Positions 46,351 through 57,612 of a stretch of DNA of 64,000 bases are shown one piece after another. The stretch comes from Leuctra nigra. Lineage: Eukaryota; Arthropoda; Insecta; Plecoptera; Leuctridae. The notes under the pieces were generated by a model. It was not told the origin of the DNA, did no database searches, and saw nothing but the letters and a program-made list of their open reading frames with translations. Position 1 is the first letter of the stretch. Each line of letters starts with the position of its first letter. Made by a program: the position numbers and the translations under genes. The DNA is taken from NCBI GenBank assembly GCA_934045905.1, contig OW203771.1:4898001-4962000 (forward strand), written 5' to 3'.

Positions 46351-48223
46351 AAATCTAGATATACTTAATAAAATCAAAAGTTGTGATGTGAAATCACGAT
46401 CAAAATTTATTTGGAATACAATAAATACACAAACAAATAATATTAAGATACATTCTTCAGAAAACATTAAAATCTTAGACGATAACAAACTAATAATAAC
46501 GGATCAAAAGAAAATATCTAATGCATTCAACAAAGAATATGCCACTGCGGCCAAAAATCTAACAGACAACTCTCTTGCAAACGAAAATGCATTTCTGGAA
46601 CACATGCCATCCTTAGAAAGCGCACCAACTAATTCAATCTTTATCCATTCAACTTGTCCAAAAGAAATTGTAAATATAACGTACACTTTAAAAAATAAAC
46701 ATTCTAGCGGTTTAGATGGCATACCAGTATCACTTATTAAAAAATGTATTGTAAACATTAGTAATCCATTAAATGAGATATTTAACTCTAGCCTTGAACA
46801 CGGAATATTTCCAGATAAACTAAAAATCTCAAAAATAATACCAATACACAAAAAAGGAGAAAAGAATAAAGTAGGAAATTATCGCCCTATATCCCTACTT
46901 CCAGCAGTATCAAAAATTTTAGAAAAAATAATACACAACAGACTCACATCATTCTTGGAACTAGAAAATCAACTAACTAACAAACAGAACGGATTTAGAA
47001 AAGGGAAATCAACAAATAACACAATAAGTAACTTCTTAGATAAAGTAATCAAAGGGATAAATAATAAAGACCATGTGATGGGAATTTTCTGTGACCTCAC
47101 AAAGGCGTTCGACTGCATTCACCACAACACACTACTGAGAAAGCTAGAGAGATACGGCATAAGAGGCATAGCTCATAAACTTCTTGAATCTTATCTATCA
47201 AACAGAATCCAATATGTCGAAATAACTGCAAATGACGCACACAATAAAGAATCAAAATTTTTATCTGAGCCACTCCTGGTAACTACAGGAGTACCTCAAG
47301 GATCAATCCTGGGCCCACTTCTTTTCATAATTTTCATTAATGATCTACCAAACACACTAGAAAATGCCGAACTATTTGCAGATGACACTAGTATAATAGT
47401 CAAGGCAAATAGCAAAGAGAATCTCAAGTTAAATGCAGAAAAGGTTGTGGAAGATGCGACAAAATGGTTCCAGGATAACAAACTTGTGCTAAATTCAACC
47501 AAAACTAAATTCATCCTTTTTAACAACAAAAACTACGACACTGACAGCTTCGAAACAATTAGTAACAACATTGACAACTCAGAAATAAAGAAAGTAGATA
47601 ATACAAAATTTCTCGGCATCACTATTGATAGAAAACTAAACTGGAATCGCCATTGTGAAACTCTAAAAAATAAATTAAGTTCTGCGTGCTTTGCCCTTAA
47701 AGTAGTAAGACAAACAACAAATTTGAAAACATCAAAAATTGCCTACTACGCAAATTTTGAGTCACACCTGCGATACGCAATAGAACACTGGGGAAATTCA
47801 AGTCAGGCTAGCAAAATATTTAAACTTCAAAAACGAGCAATCAGAACAATCTTAGGGCTTAAGAATAAAAAGGGTACTTTCATAAAGCCACACTGCAAGA
47901 GTCACTTTATAAAACACAAAATCCTAACAACACACAGCCTGTACATATACGAATGCACACTCAATACTAAGAAGAACATACAACAACATACACTCAACGA
48001 ACATATACACTCACACGACACAAGAATAAAATCACACGTACACACAACAAACTATAGAACAAAACAAACACAAAAAAACTCAAAATATATCAAATGTAAG
48101 CTGTACAACAAACTACCTGAAAACATAAAAAATATTACAGATATTAATAGATTTAAGTATTTACTCAAGACATTTCTAGTGCAAAAGGCTTATTATTCGC
48201 TAGAAGAATATATGAATGAATGA
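46286..48223 (+). CDS. LINE reverse transcriptase
   Basis: About 625 codons open after the frameshift; the first 18 or so codons (46286-46340) are out-of-frame text. Motifs: SKIIPIHKKGEKNKVGNYRP, ISLLPAVSKILEKII, NGFRKGKSTNN, FCDLTKAFDCIHHNTLL, GVPQGSILGPLLFIIFIND, and the catalytic FADDTS at about residue 364. These are reverse transcriptase blocks 0 to 5 in order. Then thumb-like FLGITIDRKLNW and RAIRTILGL. The C-terminus ends YYSLEEYMNE, as in CR1/jockey-type elements. Intact over its length, but it lacks a start in frame with the endonuclease. Confidence 0.92.
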   Translation: MTSQNHTINPTKGHTRKLSAAKNLDILNKIKSCDVKSRSKFIWNTINTQTNNIKIHSSENIKILDDNKLIITDQKKISNAFNKEYATAAKNLTDNSLANENAFLEHMPSLESAPTNSIFIHSTCPKEIVNITYTLKNKHSSGLDGIPVSLIKKCIVNISNPLNEIFNSSLEHGIFPDKLKISKIIPIHKKGEKNKVGNYRPISLLPAVSKILEKIIHNRLTSFLELENQLTNKQNGFRKGKSTNNTISNFLDKVIKGINNKDHVMGIFCDLTKAFDCIHHNTLLRKLERYGIRGIAHKLLESYLSNRIQYVEITANDAHNKESKFLSEPLLVTTGVPQGSILGPLLFIIFINDLPNTLENAELFADDTSIIVKANSKENLKLNAEKVVEDATKWFQDNKLVLNSTKTKFILFNNKNYDTDSFETISNNIDNSEIKKVDNTKFLGITIDRKLNWNRHCETLKNKLSSACFALKVVRQTTNLKTSKIAYYANFESHLRYAIEHWGNSSQASKIFKLQKRAIRTILGLKNKKGTFIKPHCKSHFIKHKILTTHSLYIYECTLNTKKNIQQHTLNEHIHSHDTRIKSHVHTTNYRTKQTQKNSKYIKCKLYNKLPENIKNITDINRFKYLLKTFLVQKAYYSLEEYMNE

Positions 48224-48457
48224 AATAATGAATAAATGGAACCATGTATATTGAACGATCGACTATTTAACATAGAAACGGTACCTACTCTTAGCATAAA
48301 AATATATATATTTTTTTTAACTATTAGCAATATTTTAGCAATATGATATTCCATACACCCTGAACAAAGCATATCTATGCTTAAGGGTCTCATGCATTGT
48401 ACTTGTACCTTGTCTATTGGAAATAAACTTACTTACTTACTTACTTTACTTACTTTA

Positions 48458-49077
48458 TGAGAAATCGTTCAAACATATTAATAGATTTTTTGTGTTCTCA
48501 ACACACAAACATATGTATATTATAAATATCTTATTATTGATATATTATTTATTTATATTAGAATCATTAGTATAATTTTAATATAATATAATATAATATT
48601 ATATTATATAATAAATAATATACTTTTTTATGTATATTATATTATATATATAAAATATGTCAAGAATAAGTGGCAACGAGTACAAGTTTCCAATATACGT
48701 CCTCTACTCTTCAAAGTTACTGATTTTTATGCATTTTAATATTTTAATATTTTTTTAAATTGTTAAATATACAGAATATGACATTTTGTAATTTTAAAAC
48801 GTTCTTAAGCTGCCTTCCAATCTATAGATTTCTTTAAAAAAACAACTACATGTTGTTTAAGTTGTAGTATTTTATTTTAACACTTTTTGATATACAAGTT
48901 CGTGGATGATTTATTGAGCTATGAGGGTTTGACTGCTTTCTATCCATATTCCCTCGTCAGAAGTTCAGCATTTCCACATACAATTGTGTTGCCAAGGTGA
49001 AACGGCCATCTAGAAAGTCGTATTGCATATGTGTGAATAGAAGACTGTGTATACAAGTTTTACGCCAAGAAGGCTGA
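48458..49077. other. AT-rich low-complexity DNA
   Basis: 48530-48660 is an imperfect (AT)n/(TATA) tract able to fold on itself. Nothing else. Confidence 0.5.
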
Positions 49078-49804
49078 ATAGGGAAGTCTCGTGAAATTTT
49101 ATTTTAGTAAATTTCTAATTATCAGCACAAATAATAATGACAAATACACTTATCACCTGTGAAATCTAAAATTTTCATTCATAAAAATCAAATTCAAATA
49201 ATAATAATAATCTTTAATCCTTTTTTTCCAAATTACAGTAGTTTAAGGAGGTAAAATACAAGGGCCTAATTAATGAAACCGGCTGGCCGGGCCTGACGTT
49301 TCTTCTGTATTCTCTTCATCTTCATCATCTTCTTCTCCATCTTCAACTTCTTCTCCTCCTTCCTCCTCAACTTTTTCTACAAGTCTTCTCCATCTGTCCA
49401 CGTCTTCCCACCACTTTTCATCTCTGATCTTCATCCACGACTCCCCTCTCTCTTCCACAGCCGCCACCACTCCATTCATCCACTTTGTTCTTAAATATCA
49501 TAGGAAATTTTGGCGGAAAAATCGGCCTGTCACAAAAATCAGAACTGTGATGTAATTTCCAAGTCTCCAACAATGTGTTACCATGGTGATTCCTTCGTTG
49601 CCATGGCAATATAGCAAATTGTGATGTCATTGTCAATTTTCCTGTTTTTTGAACGAGAAGAAATCTTTTAAAGTTTGTAAATTAATTCCTAGAAAACTAT
49701 TCATCCCACAACAAAAATAATATGATATCTGTGTTCAGCAACATCTCTACTCTCATAAAATAATTATTATTCTGAAATCTGATCTTCACGAGACTTCCCT
49801 ATTG
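49078..49804. mobile_element. MITE with nested LINE tail
   Basis: Terminal inverted repeats AATAGGGAAGTCTCGTGAA (49078) and TTCACGAGACTTCCCTATT (ending 49804). The interior matches 30810-31240 in reverse, but a LINE 3' end (about 49200-49490) splits it, so the LINE inserted after the MITE. Confidence 0.8.
49200..49490 (-). pseudogene. 5'-truncated LINE 3' end
   Basis: The minus-strand frame includes WWEDVDRWRRLVEKVEEEGG and an acidic run, ending GPASRFH. After the stop comes AT-rich 3' UTR and an (ATT)n tail at 49200-49212. Same family as 8587-8945. Nested in the MITE. Confidence 0.65.
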
Positions 49805-50125
49805 CAGAAACAGAATGTCTGCCAAAATATTTGAAATTGTGTGATGTCATGAAAAAAGTAAACTGACTGATGAAAATTTAAAATTGTTTCTATCGTCGCA
49901 CTGTTTCGCAACTAACTAATGGCGACGGATGTACGATTATGATGATGATGATGATAGGGAGACGATGAAAAATAATAAACAAACACATCTTTGGAACAAC
50001 TCGTATCGTAAAAAAATCCAAAAGATGCTTCTATCTTCTTCATCAGATGTTTGCCTTTTATTTTTTTACGATACCGGAGTCTTTCCAAAGATTGTTGGTT
50101 GTATTTATATCTTGTCTTTTATGAT
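49805..50125. other. Intron DNA with small inverted repeat
   Basis: ATCTTTGGAACAACTCGTAT near 49987 is related to the complement of ATACCGGAGTCTTTCCAAAGAT near 50071; CATCTGATGAAGAAG/CTTCTTCATCAGATG sequence lies at the centre. Probably a decayed foldback. Confidence 0.5.
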
Positions 50126-50300
50126 GAAAAATAGGTAAGGAAGGTGGGAGGGAGGCGGTTGTGGTATATTAGTAGGCAACCTTCCCTGCATTTGCCTCTC
50201 GACTGAGAGAAATCTCGACTGAGAGAAACCCATGACAAAGCCTCAGTCAGAGTGAAAGTGGATCGAACCCCGGACCCTCGGAGTGCGTGTCATCATCTGA
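50126..50300 (-). mobile_element. Decayed tRNA-derived SINE fragment
   Basis: Minus-strand relative of the SINE: GGAGGCGGTTGTGGTATATT, a CTTCCCTGCATTTGCCT region, and a B-box-like GATCGAACCCCGGACC. A GACTGAGAGAAA duplication lies in the middle. Confidence 0.6.
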
Positions 50301-50518
50301 GCCAATTTCCTCTGTTTGTTGTTGGTTCATTTCTCTACGTATTCTCTTGAGGGACAAAACCTTAGAGGAAACATTTCTCTAAGACTTGATCTTTTCATCA
50401 TGAAACATTCAGAAGATTTTAAGAAAATTGTGGTTCATTTTCTCGTGGATTCCATTTCTAGAGGTTGACTCAAATAATATACTTTCATAAAGAAGAAACA
50501 GACATCCTCACCCAGACA

Positions 50519-50795
50519 TCATTTGGTGAGTGGTTAACGCTCTGAACTTGTATTCCGGAGGACCGGGTTCGATTCCCGCGGCCGTCCTTCCTGACTGGGG
50601 GTTTTTCGTGGTTTTCCCTCAGTCGTCAGGCAAATGCTGGGAAGGTACCCTACTAATAGGCCACGACCGCCTCCTACCCACCTGCCATCCTTACCTATTC
50701 TTCACCGTCATCTCCCAATCATCATCATCATAATCATTTATCCGTCGCCATTAGCCTCGCTGCAGAACAGTGCGACGTTAAGCCCCAGACAAAAA
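50519..50795 (+). mobile_element. tRNA-derived SINE, copy 2 (best preserved)
   Basis: A-box-like GTGAGTGGTTAACGC and perfect B box GGTTCGATTCCC, with the spacing of a Pol III promoter. The body and GCGACGTTAAGCCCCAG 3' end are as in copy 1, followed by an A run. Few differences from 37936-38215. Confidence 0.88.
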
Positions 50796-53592
50796 AAACA
50801 TCCCTGTCAAAGTCCAACAATGAGATGCTCTCTTCGCACGCTCAATTAACACTTTTAAGTTTAACACATCATTCGTTAAGTTCACACCCCGAAGGTATTT
50901 AATTTTCCCACTTGATGTTCCCACTTGAGAATCGATATTGGTCCATAAAGGAAAATTACATTTCACGACAGAACCTATTTTCATTCCGTTGGCAGAAAAT
51001 TGCATTTTTTCTTCTTTTGAAGTCGTAATTTAAAAATGTTCCTATAGGCACCGAGAGTTCGCCACGAGTGAGAGAAATTAGCAACTTTTGTGGGAAGATC
51101 GTCAACTGTTTTATTTCTCATTGGCCGTGACCTAGCAACCGATCAGATGTCAACAAATGTACTCAAAATATTTCGGAATCAAACTAAGTCGCGCAAATTA
51201 ATATTGTGATCAGATTCAGTGAAATTGTGAACACTTTATTATTAATATTTTGTAGGCGAATAAACATTAGATAAACATGTGTAAATTTTAAGAATTGATA
51301 ATGCGTAATATGTGCAGCAACATAACATATAACTGCAGCGACTTGGACGCCTTGCCAAAAGGTAAGCTTCCTTCCCACAGATTAGGTGGCTCTGTCTGTA
51401 CTTTTTACAGTGCCATCTGTTGTCTAAACACGCTGCCTATTCCTCATTCCTCTGACATATACGTGATCTGAACTGTACTATCGACGGAAAAGCGATTGGT
51501 CCATTTCTATGATTTGTCGTCGTTGGATGATTGGTTTTATCGGGTTTTACATTCATCTGAAAAATAGGACACATCTCCTTATTCAATGCCATCATGTCTG
51601 TCTGTATGTCTGTATGTCTGTATCATGTATGTCTGTCTGGCTATAGGGATATTGGTATGAAGTTGCGATATTTGAAATGAGGAATATATTAGCAAAAACA
51701 CGCAAATTGCAAACTCTCACAGATCAGAGAAGCAAGGAGAATCCTATAGGTTGTATGCACGTGATGTCATTTTGCTTCTTGGCTACCAACATGGGCGGGA
51801 GGGGCAAGGGGGCGCTTGCCTCCCCCCCCCCCGCATTGGATGTCAGGAAAACAAACAATCTGGTTTTTTACGTGTAGTTTCATATTGTAATCAAAAACTA
51901 AGGAAAATTGATTTCAAAGTGTCAAAAAACTAAATGAAAGTGAGGTTGGTATTTACGATATACTTGAACATGATTTTAATCAATTGCTTTTCAGCAAAAC
52001 ATAAACTTCCGTCTAACCTCTAAGAGAAGGCACTTTAAAGTTAACACAAAATTTCGCGCAATAACGTTGATAGAATATTATTGGCTTATAAAAAAGTTTT
52101 CACAAAGTTCTTTTAGTTTTGTGTGCTACAAGAAGTTTCAAACAGAAATTTCATCAATAAGGCGCAGACAAGTTTGACGAAGGAACTAATAAAAAGAGTT
52201 GTTAAATACATATGTTACAATAGATAGGAAAATATCTGAATATACAGGAACACGTATTATAGATAATTATAATTGTGAGGGAACCAAAGATTGATATATT
52301 TAAGTCATTATAATAAAATATCCAGAAATATTGTCCGATAACAAACGAAATGATGATAAGTATACAGACGAAAATTCAGGCTACTTCATATACGCTTACG
52401 AATTTGTTAGAGGGGGTTGGGATTATTAGGTATTTTGGACTCCCCAAAATATCAGGGACTTTTACAAATGTTAAAATTGCATTTTACTTCTTAAAAGAAT
52501 AGAAACTCTCAATAAGAATGGGAGGAATTAATTATGAATATTCATTTATAAGTTGTCTGTCGTCATAGCGTATACGCTACACTTATTGACTTAAGATTCT
52601 TACCATTATGATACAAGGGTTTGTAACATCCTACTTTGTCATATTACACATTCATATTGAATAAGAAAGCAGAGATTTCCCTCTCCTGGAATTAACCTTC
52701 CCAAGGGAATACAGGGATTAGGGATTACTAAGAGATTTACTTTGAATTATGAATATAATACGATTTAGAATCTTAACGCGCGTAGAGATATTCCTTTCAA
52801 GTGAAATATTTTACTCTCAAGTACAAAGAAGTGTTTTCCTGTTCGAAAGTAACTCGCCGAGCCGGCTTGTTCGATCTGAAGCCCCGAGGCGGGTTTCATG
52901 TTTATTCTTTGTGGAGTTGCGAGTGAAACAGAAACCAGAAGCTACGGCCAAACATTTCAAACATTCGCAGCAGTCAGAACTTTCCGCGTGGAAAGATTCA
53001 ATAATTGAATATTTTGAAATATGTACAGTTTAAAATTACCGCTTTTATAAGCAAGTCGATGAAAAGTATATGTTCGTTTGAACATGATATTATTTTCATA
53101 AATTTGTTTTAGAGATAACTCTTGGCAATCCGTATTATAGATAATACGATTTTGCAAGTTACATAATACCTCATGCACATGTAGTACTAAAGTATATGAT
53201 GAAAATAATAATACAGTATAGTAAACATAGAAATAATAATTCAAATATGGCAGAAATTATGAGATTATTCAAGATCGAAAGTCAAAAGATCATCCTTGAC
53301 AATGTTTCAGTCGTCGTCCCCCCCCCATCATGAAGCTTCGCGGAGATTCTTGATTGGTCCCATAATGTGTTTCAAGATTATTATTTATATTTGAAATATT
53401 CAAACATTAAGGTAAAATAACATTCAATACACTTTAAAAATTGGTAATTTTTATTTTGGTAATTTCATGGTAGAAGATAAATTTGTATTTGAAAATGCCG
53501 GTAGAATACTTATAAATCTAGTCCCTGAAGCAAGAGCTGGGATTGAGTGACAAATGATGTAGAGACTTTCAGATCGATTTGTTCGGTGCTGT
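50796..53592. other. Intron DNA
   Basis: A (TGTCTGTA)n microsatellite at 51595-51640; a C run near 51820 beside GGGGCAAGGGGGCGCTTGCC, resembling a hAT-type end; another C run near 53318. No exon found in this interval although the phase analysis requires one somewhere between 42.3 and 54.0 kb. Confidence 0.4.
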
Positions 53593-53997
53593 CAGGCGCG
53601 TAGGAACTACTTTCTCCATGGGGGGGGGGGGGGGGGGGGGGGTAGCGACAACCGAAGGTGGGGAGGGGGGTAAAAATAAAACCATTTAAAAGTGATTCTG
53701 GGGCTCTAAAATGGACAAACTGAAGCAAAAAACCTTCCAATTGTTGCCCTGCAGGGCATTTTTTCAAATGTTAACATTTTAAAATCGATTCTGGGATGTT
53801 CAACTGCACAAATTACAACAAACAATTTGCTAATTTTGCCCCGCAGGGCGTTTTTTTTCAGAATTTAAACAATTTTAAGTGATTTTTGGACAATAAATTT
53901 AATTTTGTATGGCGAATGGGGGTCAGCCTGCTCGAGTGGGGGGGGGGGGGGGAAGAGGATCATCCCCCCATCCCCCCCCCCCCTTCCTACGCGCCTG
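53593..53997. mobile_element. hAT-like non-autonomous element next to a gene A donor
   Basis: Terminal CAGGCGCGTAGGAA and its inverse TTCCTACGCGCCTG, each followed inside by long G/C homopolymers. The flanking 8-mers GGTGCTGT and GGTGTTCT match at 6 of 8, consistent with an old 8-bp hAT duplication. The interior has two related units (TTGCCCTGCAGGGCATTTTT and TTGCCCCGCAGGGCGTTTTT). It ends 11 nt from the donor of the exon at 54009. Confidence 0.65.
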
Positions 53998-54008
53998 GGT
54001 GTTCTTAC

Positions 54009-54094
54009 GTTGGCCCCCGAAAGGTCCGCGGGCGACGTGTTCAAGCTGGGAATGGGTTGGAATTTGAATATCGCCAACGATTTCCTTTCGGTGC
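54009..54094 (-). CDS. Gene A exon (28 codons), most upstream seen
   Basis: Acceptor TTGTTCTTGATGTAG at 54095 and strong donor CCAAC|GTAAGA at 54009. 86 nt: two bases finish a codon, then TERKSLAIFKFQPIPSLNTS and PADLSGAN, ending in phase 0. Splice sites on both sides are good and the frame is open. It does not join the exon at 42332 in phase, so at least one exon lies between, or the two belong to different transcripts. No family recognised. Assignment to gene A rests on strand and style. Confidence 0.65.
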
Positions 54095-54599
54095 CTACAT
54101 CAAGAACAAATCTCAGCTGATGTGATAATATTGCCATCTGAGAATGTGCCAGCCAGATGTGCAAGTCAAGTCGGAGTCTTCATCAAGTTCATCAACAAAC
54201 TTCGCGCTGGAAACTTTCACTTAGAGAATGTCAGGAAAACGAGACTCTCGTGAAAGTTAGTCAACACACTTCCAGGAAGAAGATATTCTGAGGTGGTGGC
54301 GAATTCATTCTCAACTTTCAACCATTCTCAACTTCTGTCATTCTTTACACTGTAAAAACAAAACTTGAGACAGCTGCCATGACAAAAATACTAGACTGAA
54401 AAGAAACACATTTTGTTAAGGTGACATTTCACTTGAAACGTCAAGAAGTTTGTAAACAGAAAAAAATCATTATTGTCCATTCATTGATTTAATATGTTAT
54501 TTTATTTCTATTTTGAAAGCTCCAGCTAAATATGAAAAATCTACCTACTTATGATTGATCACATTCACAAATACGTCACTACTCCTCTAATAACACTCA
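54095..54599. other. Intron or upstream DNA
   Basis: Nothing recognised. Confidence 0.4.
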
Positions 54600-55024
54600 T
54601 TTTTTCTTGTTTTTTTTCTTGTTCTTTTTTAAGCTTGCACAAACCGTTGAATCAATCGATCTGAAATTTCGCACACACACTAATCTCATATTAATGGCCA
54701 TGTGTATATTTGGAACAAATCCTGTGATTGGTTGTATATTGAAATTGGAACCGTTTGCAGGTCAACTTCAAAATTTGAAACATTTATAGATGATTTAAAA
54801 AAATTTCAGACAAATCTGTAGAGAAATGCATAATATGTTATTGACATTTTACGGACATTTATCCTTGTTTTGAAATATTTGTCGAATAAATTCAAAGTAG
54901 ATAATCACCAATTTGTCTCCATAGTTCCAAAGTTTATTATCGGCCGCTCAACTTTCACACCCCATGAATTCGCGTGCAATACGAAGGCTCGCTTGTCAAC
55001 GCGTTACACAGAGCGTTTTCCTAG
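54600..55024 (+). mobile_element. Helitron-like element with intact 3' end
   Basis: Family interior (CAAACCGTTGAATCAATCGA, GACATTTTACGGACATTTAT) and the full end CTCGCTTGTCAACGCGTTAC, then GAGCGTTTTCCTAG followed by T. The 5' end is not found. Confidence 0.65.
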
Positions 55025-55409
55025 TGTATTGTCAAATTTTATCCTGAATCAGATGTTTGAGCTTTGAGACTAATTGGCTACTCAATAAAACTGACAAAAA
55101 CAGAGTCTTCTTTGATTCTCCAAATCTCAAAGAATCTCTCATCAAAAGTTTTGTGAGGAAAATTATATTTTTTCTCTGCATTTTTCCCAGTTTGCCAGCT
55201 TTTTCAAAGTGAAAATTTGCTTAATATTCTAGTTAGTAGGCTCCCTTCAAACAGGGGATTGTAGATTCTTTACATTGTGCTGATGAAGAGGATGTTAAAT
55301 CGGATTAGGCCATTTAGTCATGACGTACTAAAGATAACACTCCAATATTTTAACTGATATTTATGCCGTGTTGACTTGTTCTAGCTAAAACCTGAACAAT
55401 ACTATTATT
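55025..55409. other. Spacer between Helitron-like elements
   Basis: Nothing seen. Confidence 0.4.
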
Positions 55410-56721
55410 ATTGAGCGAGCGAAGCGAGCGACTCCATTTGTCTCTTTTAGCACGGACCTCTGTTTTTTTTTTTGTTTTTTTTTTTGTTTTTGTTTTTGTA
55501 TGCTAAAGGAAGCAATGGAAGTCGCACCGTTTCACCGATCGACCTGAAATTTTGCACACATGTAAAGACAACCTTCTCTGTTTGCAGACCCAATTTTTTT
55601 TTGAAATCCATCCATTGGTTCAATGTTAAAATAAGTATCTCCTGATAGCCTAAAAAATGAAAATGGTCTTCGAGAAATGTGATCAAACTCATATTTAGCA
55701 TGGTCAGTAAGACCAACAATGTCACTTATTTTACAAATTTTCAGCCGAATCTGTCAAGAAAGTATGCACTTATTGACATTTTTAATAGCTGTCAGAAATG
55801 AAACATTGAAAATGAATGTCTTTCCAATGCAACTGAATCTGATTTGCTTTAGGTACAAGAGTGTTTTGATGGTATGTACAGTTTTTTAGTGAAAAGCAGA
55901 TATTTTTATGTTTATTGAGTTGATCAAATTTGAATAATTCAATTTGGATCATAGTTTCCAACAAATCATTTCGAGTTTTTAAGGACCTTGATTGTCTTTT
56001 CGTCAATTCGTAGTTCTAATGGCCGTGCCTCCCGTGTTTCTACTTGGCTGATTTTGCATCCAGGAGGGATTAGAAACATAAGCTCACATTTCAATAATAT
56101 CATTGAGTGGCGTTTGTTCTCTTCTAGCGTTCACCCGTCATTCCAAATCCCTCCTGCATTTTGCTTCTTTTCGTTGATAATTTTGGCAATTTGGTGTACT
56201 TTGTGAAGGTATTAGTAAAATTGAATCGCTTTTAAAGCATAGATATTAGGTATCTACAGTTTTTGTCCAGGGGATTGATTATTTCAAATTATTTTCTTCT
56301 TGGAAACGTTGGATTTATTCCGTTTCTGAGCTTCTGTCTAGCCTGACATTTCCTTGAAGGTTGCTATTTTTTTTTGAAAGTGTTGATTCATTCAGTTCAA
56401 AACATTACGTTGTCTTATTTTAATTGTGGAACGTTGGATTCATTCCGTTTCTAAACTAGGTAGTTACTATTTTACCTGATCCGTTTTTTGTGTGGAACTT
56501 TGATTCCTTTCGCTTATTAGTTGAAAGGTGATTACTTTATTTTCATATTTGCGAAGTTTTGTTCAAGATTCATTTCGTAACATTACGACATTGAATACAT
56601 TACGTCTTTGAGCACACATTTCGTGCATTTCAAACATTGATCACACAAATATTATTGTACTTTAATTAGGTAGGTACTCTACTTCTTACTTTTTCATTAC
56701 CTATCTTATCCCTATTTAAAC

Positions 56722-56952
56722 ATGCCGAAAAATGGAAAGACTTCTGCTAGAATGAAAGCCATAAAGGCGAAAAAGCGTCTGCGTGAAATTGAAGATCAAG
56801 AAACTGACGAAGCTAAATCTAAAAGGTTGAAACAAAATGTCGTTAATAATAAAGCATCAAGGAGCAAAGAGACCCCCGACCAGACTGCTGCAAGGAGATA
56901 CTCAAACAATCAACGCAATACCCGCTCTCGTGCAGCGGGTATTGCCGATTGA
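56722..56952 (+). CDS. 76-aa basic peptide of Helitron-like element (copy B)
   Basis: Identical in sequence to the peptide at 6884-7114: basic start, then TPDQTAARRYSNNQRNTRSR, ending AAGIAD. The first ATG follows a TA-rich stretch. Identity between copies 48 kb apart suggests recent transposition or constraint; the DNA is also nearly identical, so selection cannot be claimed. Confidence 0.5.
   Translation: MPKNGKTSARMKAIKAKKRLREIEDQETDEAKSKRLKQNVVNNKASRSKETPDQTAARRYSNNQRNTRSRAAGIAD
56916..56944. other. Perfect 11-bp stem-loop (copy B)
   Basis: CAATACCCGCT, loop CTCGTGC, AGCGGGTATTG. Confidence 0.85.
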
Positions 56953-57487
56953 CCGACCAACTAAAAACTTCGCATGGTAATTGGTAGCAACATTTAAGGT
57001 ATTTTTGCCAATTTTCAGTCTAATTTGTAGTTATTTTCAAAAGTTTTTGTAATTTTAGGGACATTTTGTGTGTTGGCTGTCAAATTTACGGCGACATCGA
57101 ATCTTTAGTTCAAGGCAAGGTAGTTAGAGCAGAAAGTTTCAAACGAAATGAAACTAATAATGACCGTTTAACAGATTGATCTGATATTGTGTCCACAGTA
57201 ATATCATATCATATGAGTGGTCCCAGGTATATTGTTTGAAAGATATCCTGTGATTTTTGAAACTTAACAAGGAACCGTTCAATCAAAGGTTTAATCGATC
57301 AACTTAAAACTTAGCAAGGTTATTGGGACCAATATTTTTGGAAATTTTGGAGATATTTATACAAGTCTGTGACGAAATTCAAGAATTATTGGCTTTTAAT
57401 TACATTTTCGATAAACATAATTTCGGTTCGAGGTGTTGCGTGTATCCGTGCTCGCTCATCAACGCGTTACTCAGAGCGTTTTCCTAG

Positions 57488-57612
57488 TTTATTCTTTATT
57501 CGCAACGGAACCAAGGTTGTGCTGAAATCAATATATTAATTATTCGACAAATAAAAATTAAAGAGATGCCACGATCGTCGTAGTCGAATGACAAGTCAGA
57601 AGCAGAGATTGT
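57488..57612. other. Spacer
   Basis: Nothing seen. Confidence 0.4.

Larger units (their letters stand above)
44690..48457 (+). mobile_element. LINE (jockey/CR1-like non-LTR retrotransposon), damaged
   Basis: Order: a Pro-rich frame, an endonuclease frame, a reverse transcriptase frame, a short 3' UTR, and a (TTAC)n tail (48427-48457). The endonuclease has a nonsense codon and a frameshift separates it from the reverse transcriptase, so this copy is dead. The strand is opposite to gene A, in which it is intronic. Clade placement is from motif style only; an R1, jockey or CR1-type label needs a tree. The 5' limit is approximate. Confidence 0.85.
55410..57487 (+). mobile_element. Helitron2/Helentron-like element, copy B
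   Basis: The inverted twin of 6349-8444. Starts ATTGAGCGAGCGAAGCGAGC; ends CTCGCTCATCAACGCGTTAC, then GAGCGTTTTCCTAG followed by T. Scattered substitutions and small indels in T-runs separate it from copy A. A segment at 55980-56210 is open on both strands in both copies; the strand opposite to the 76-aa ORF reads LMFLIPPGCKISQVETREAR in one frame before stops, possibly a decayed captured fragment. Confidence 0.7.
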
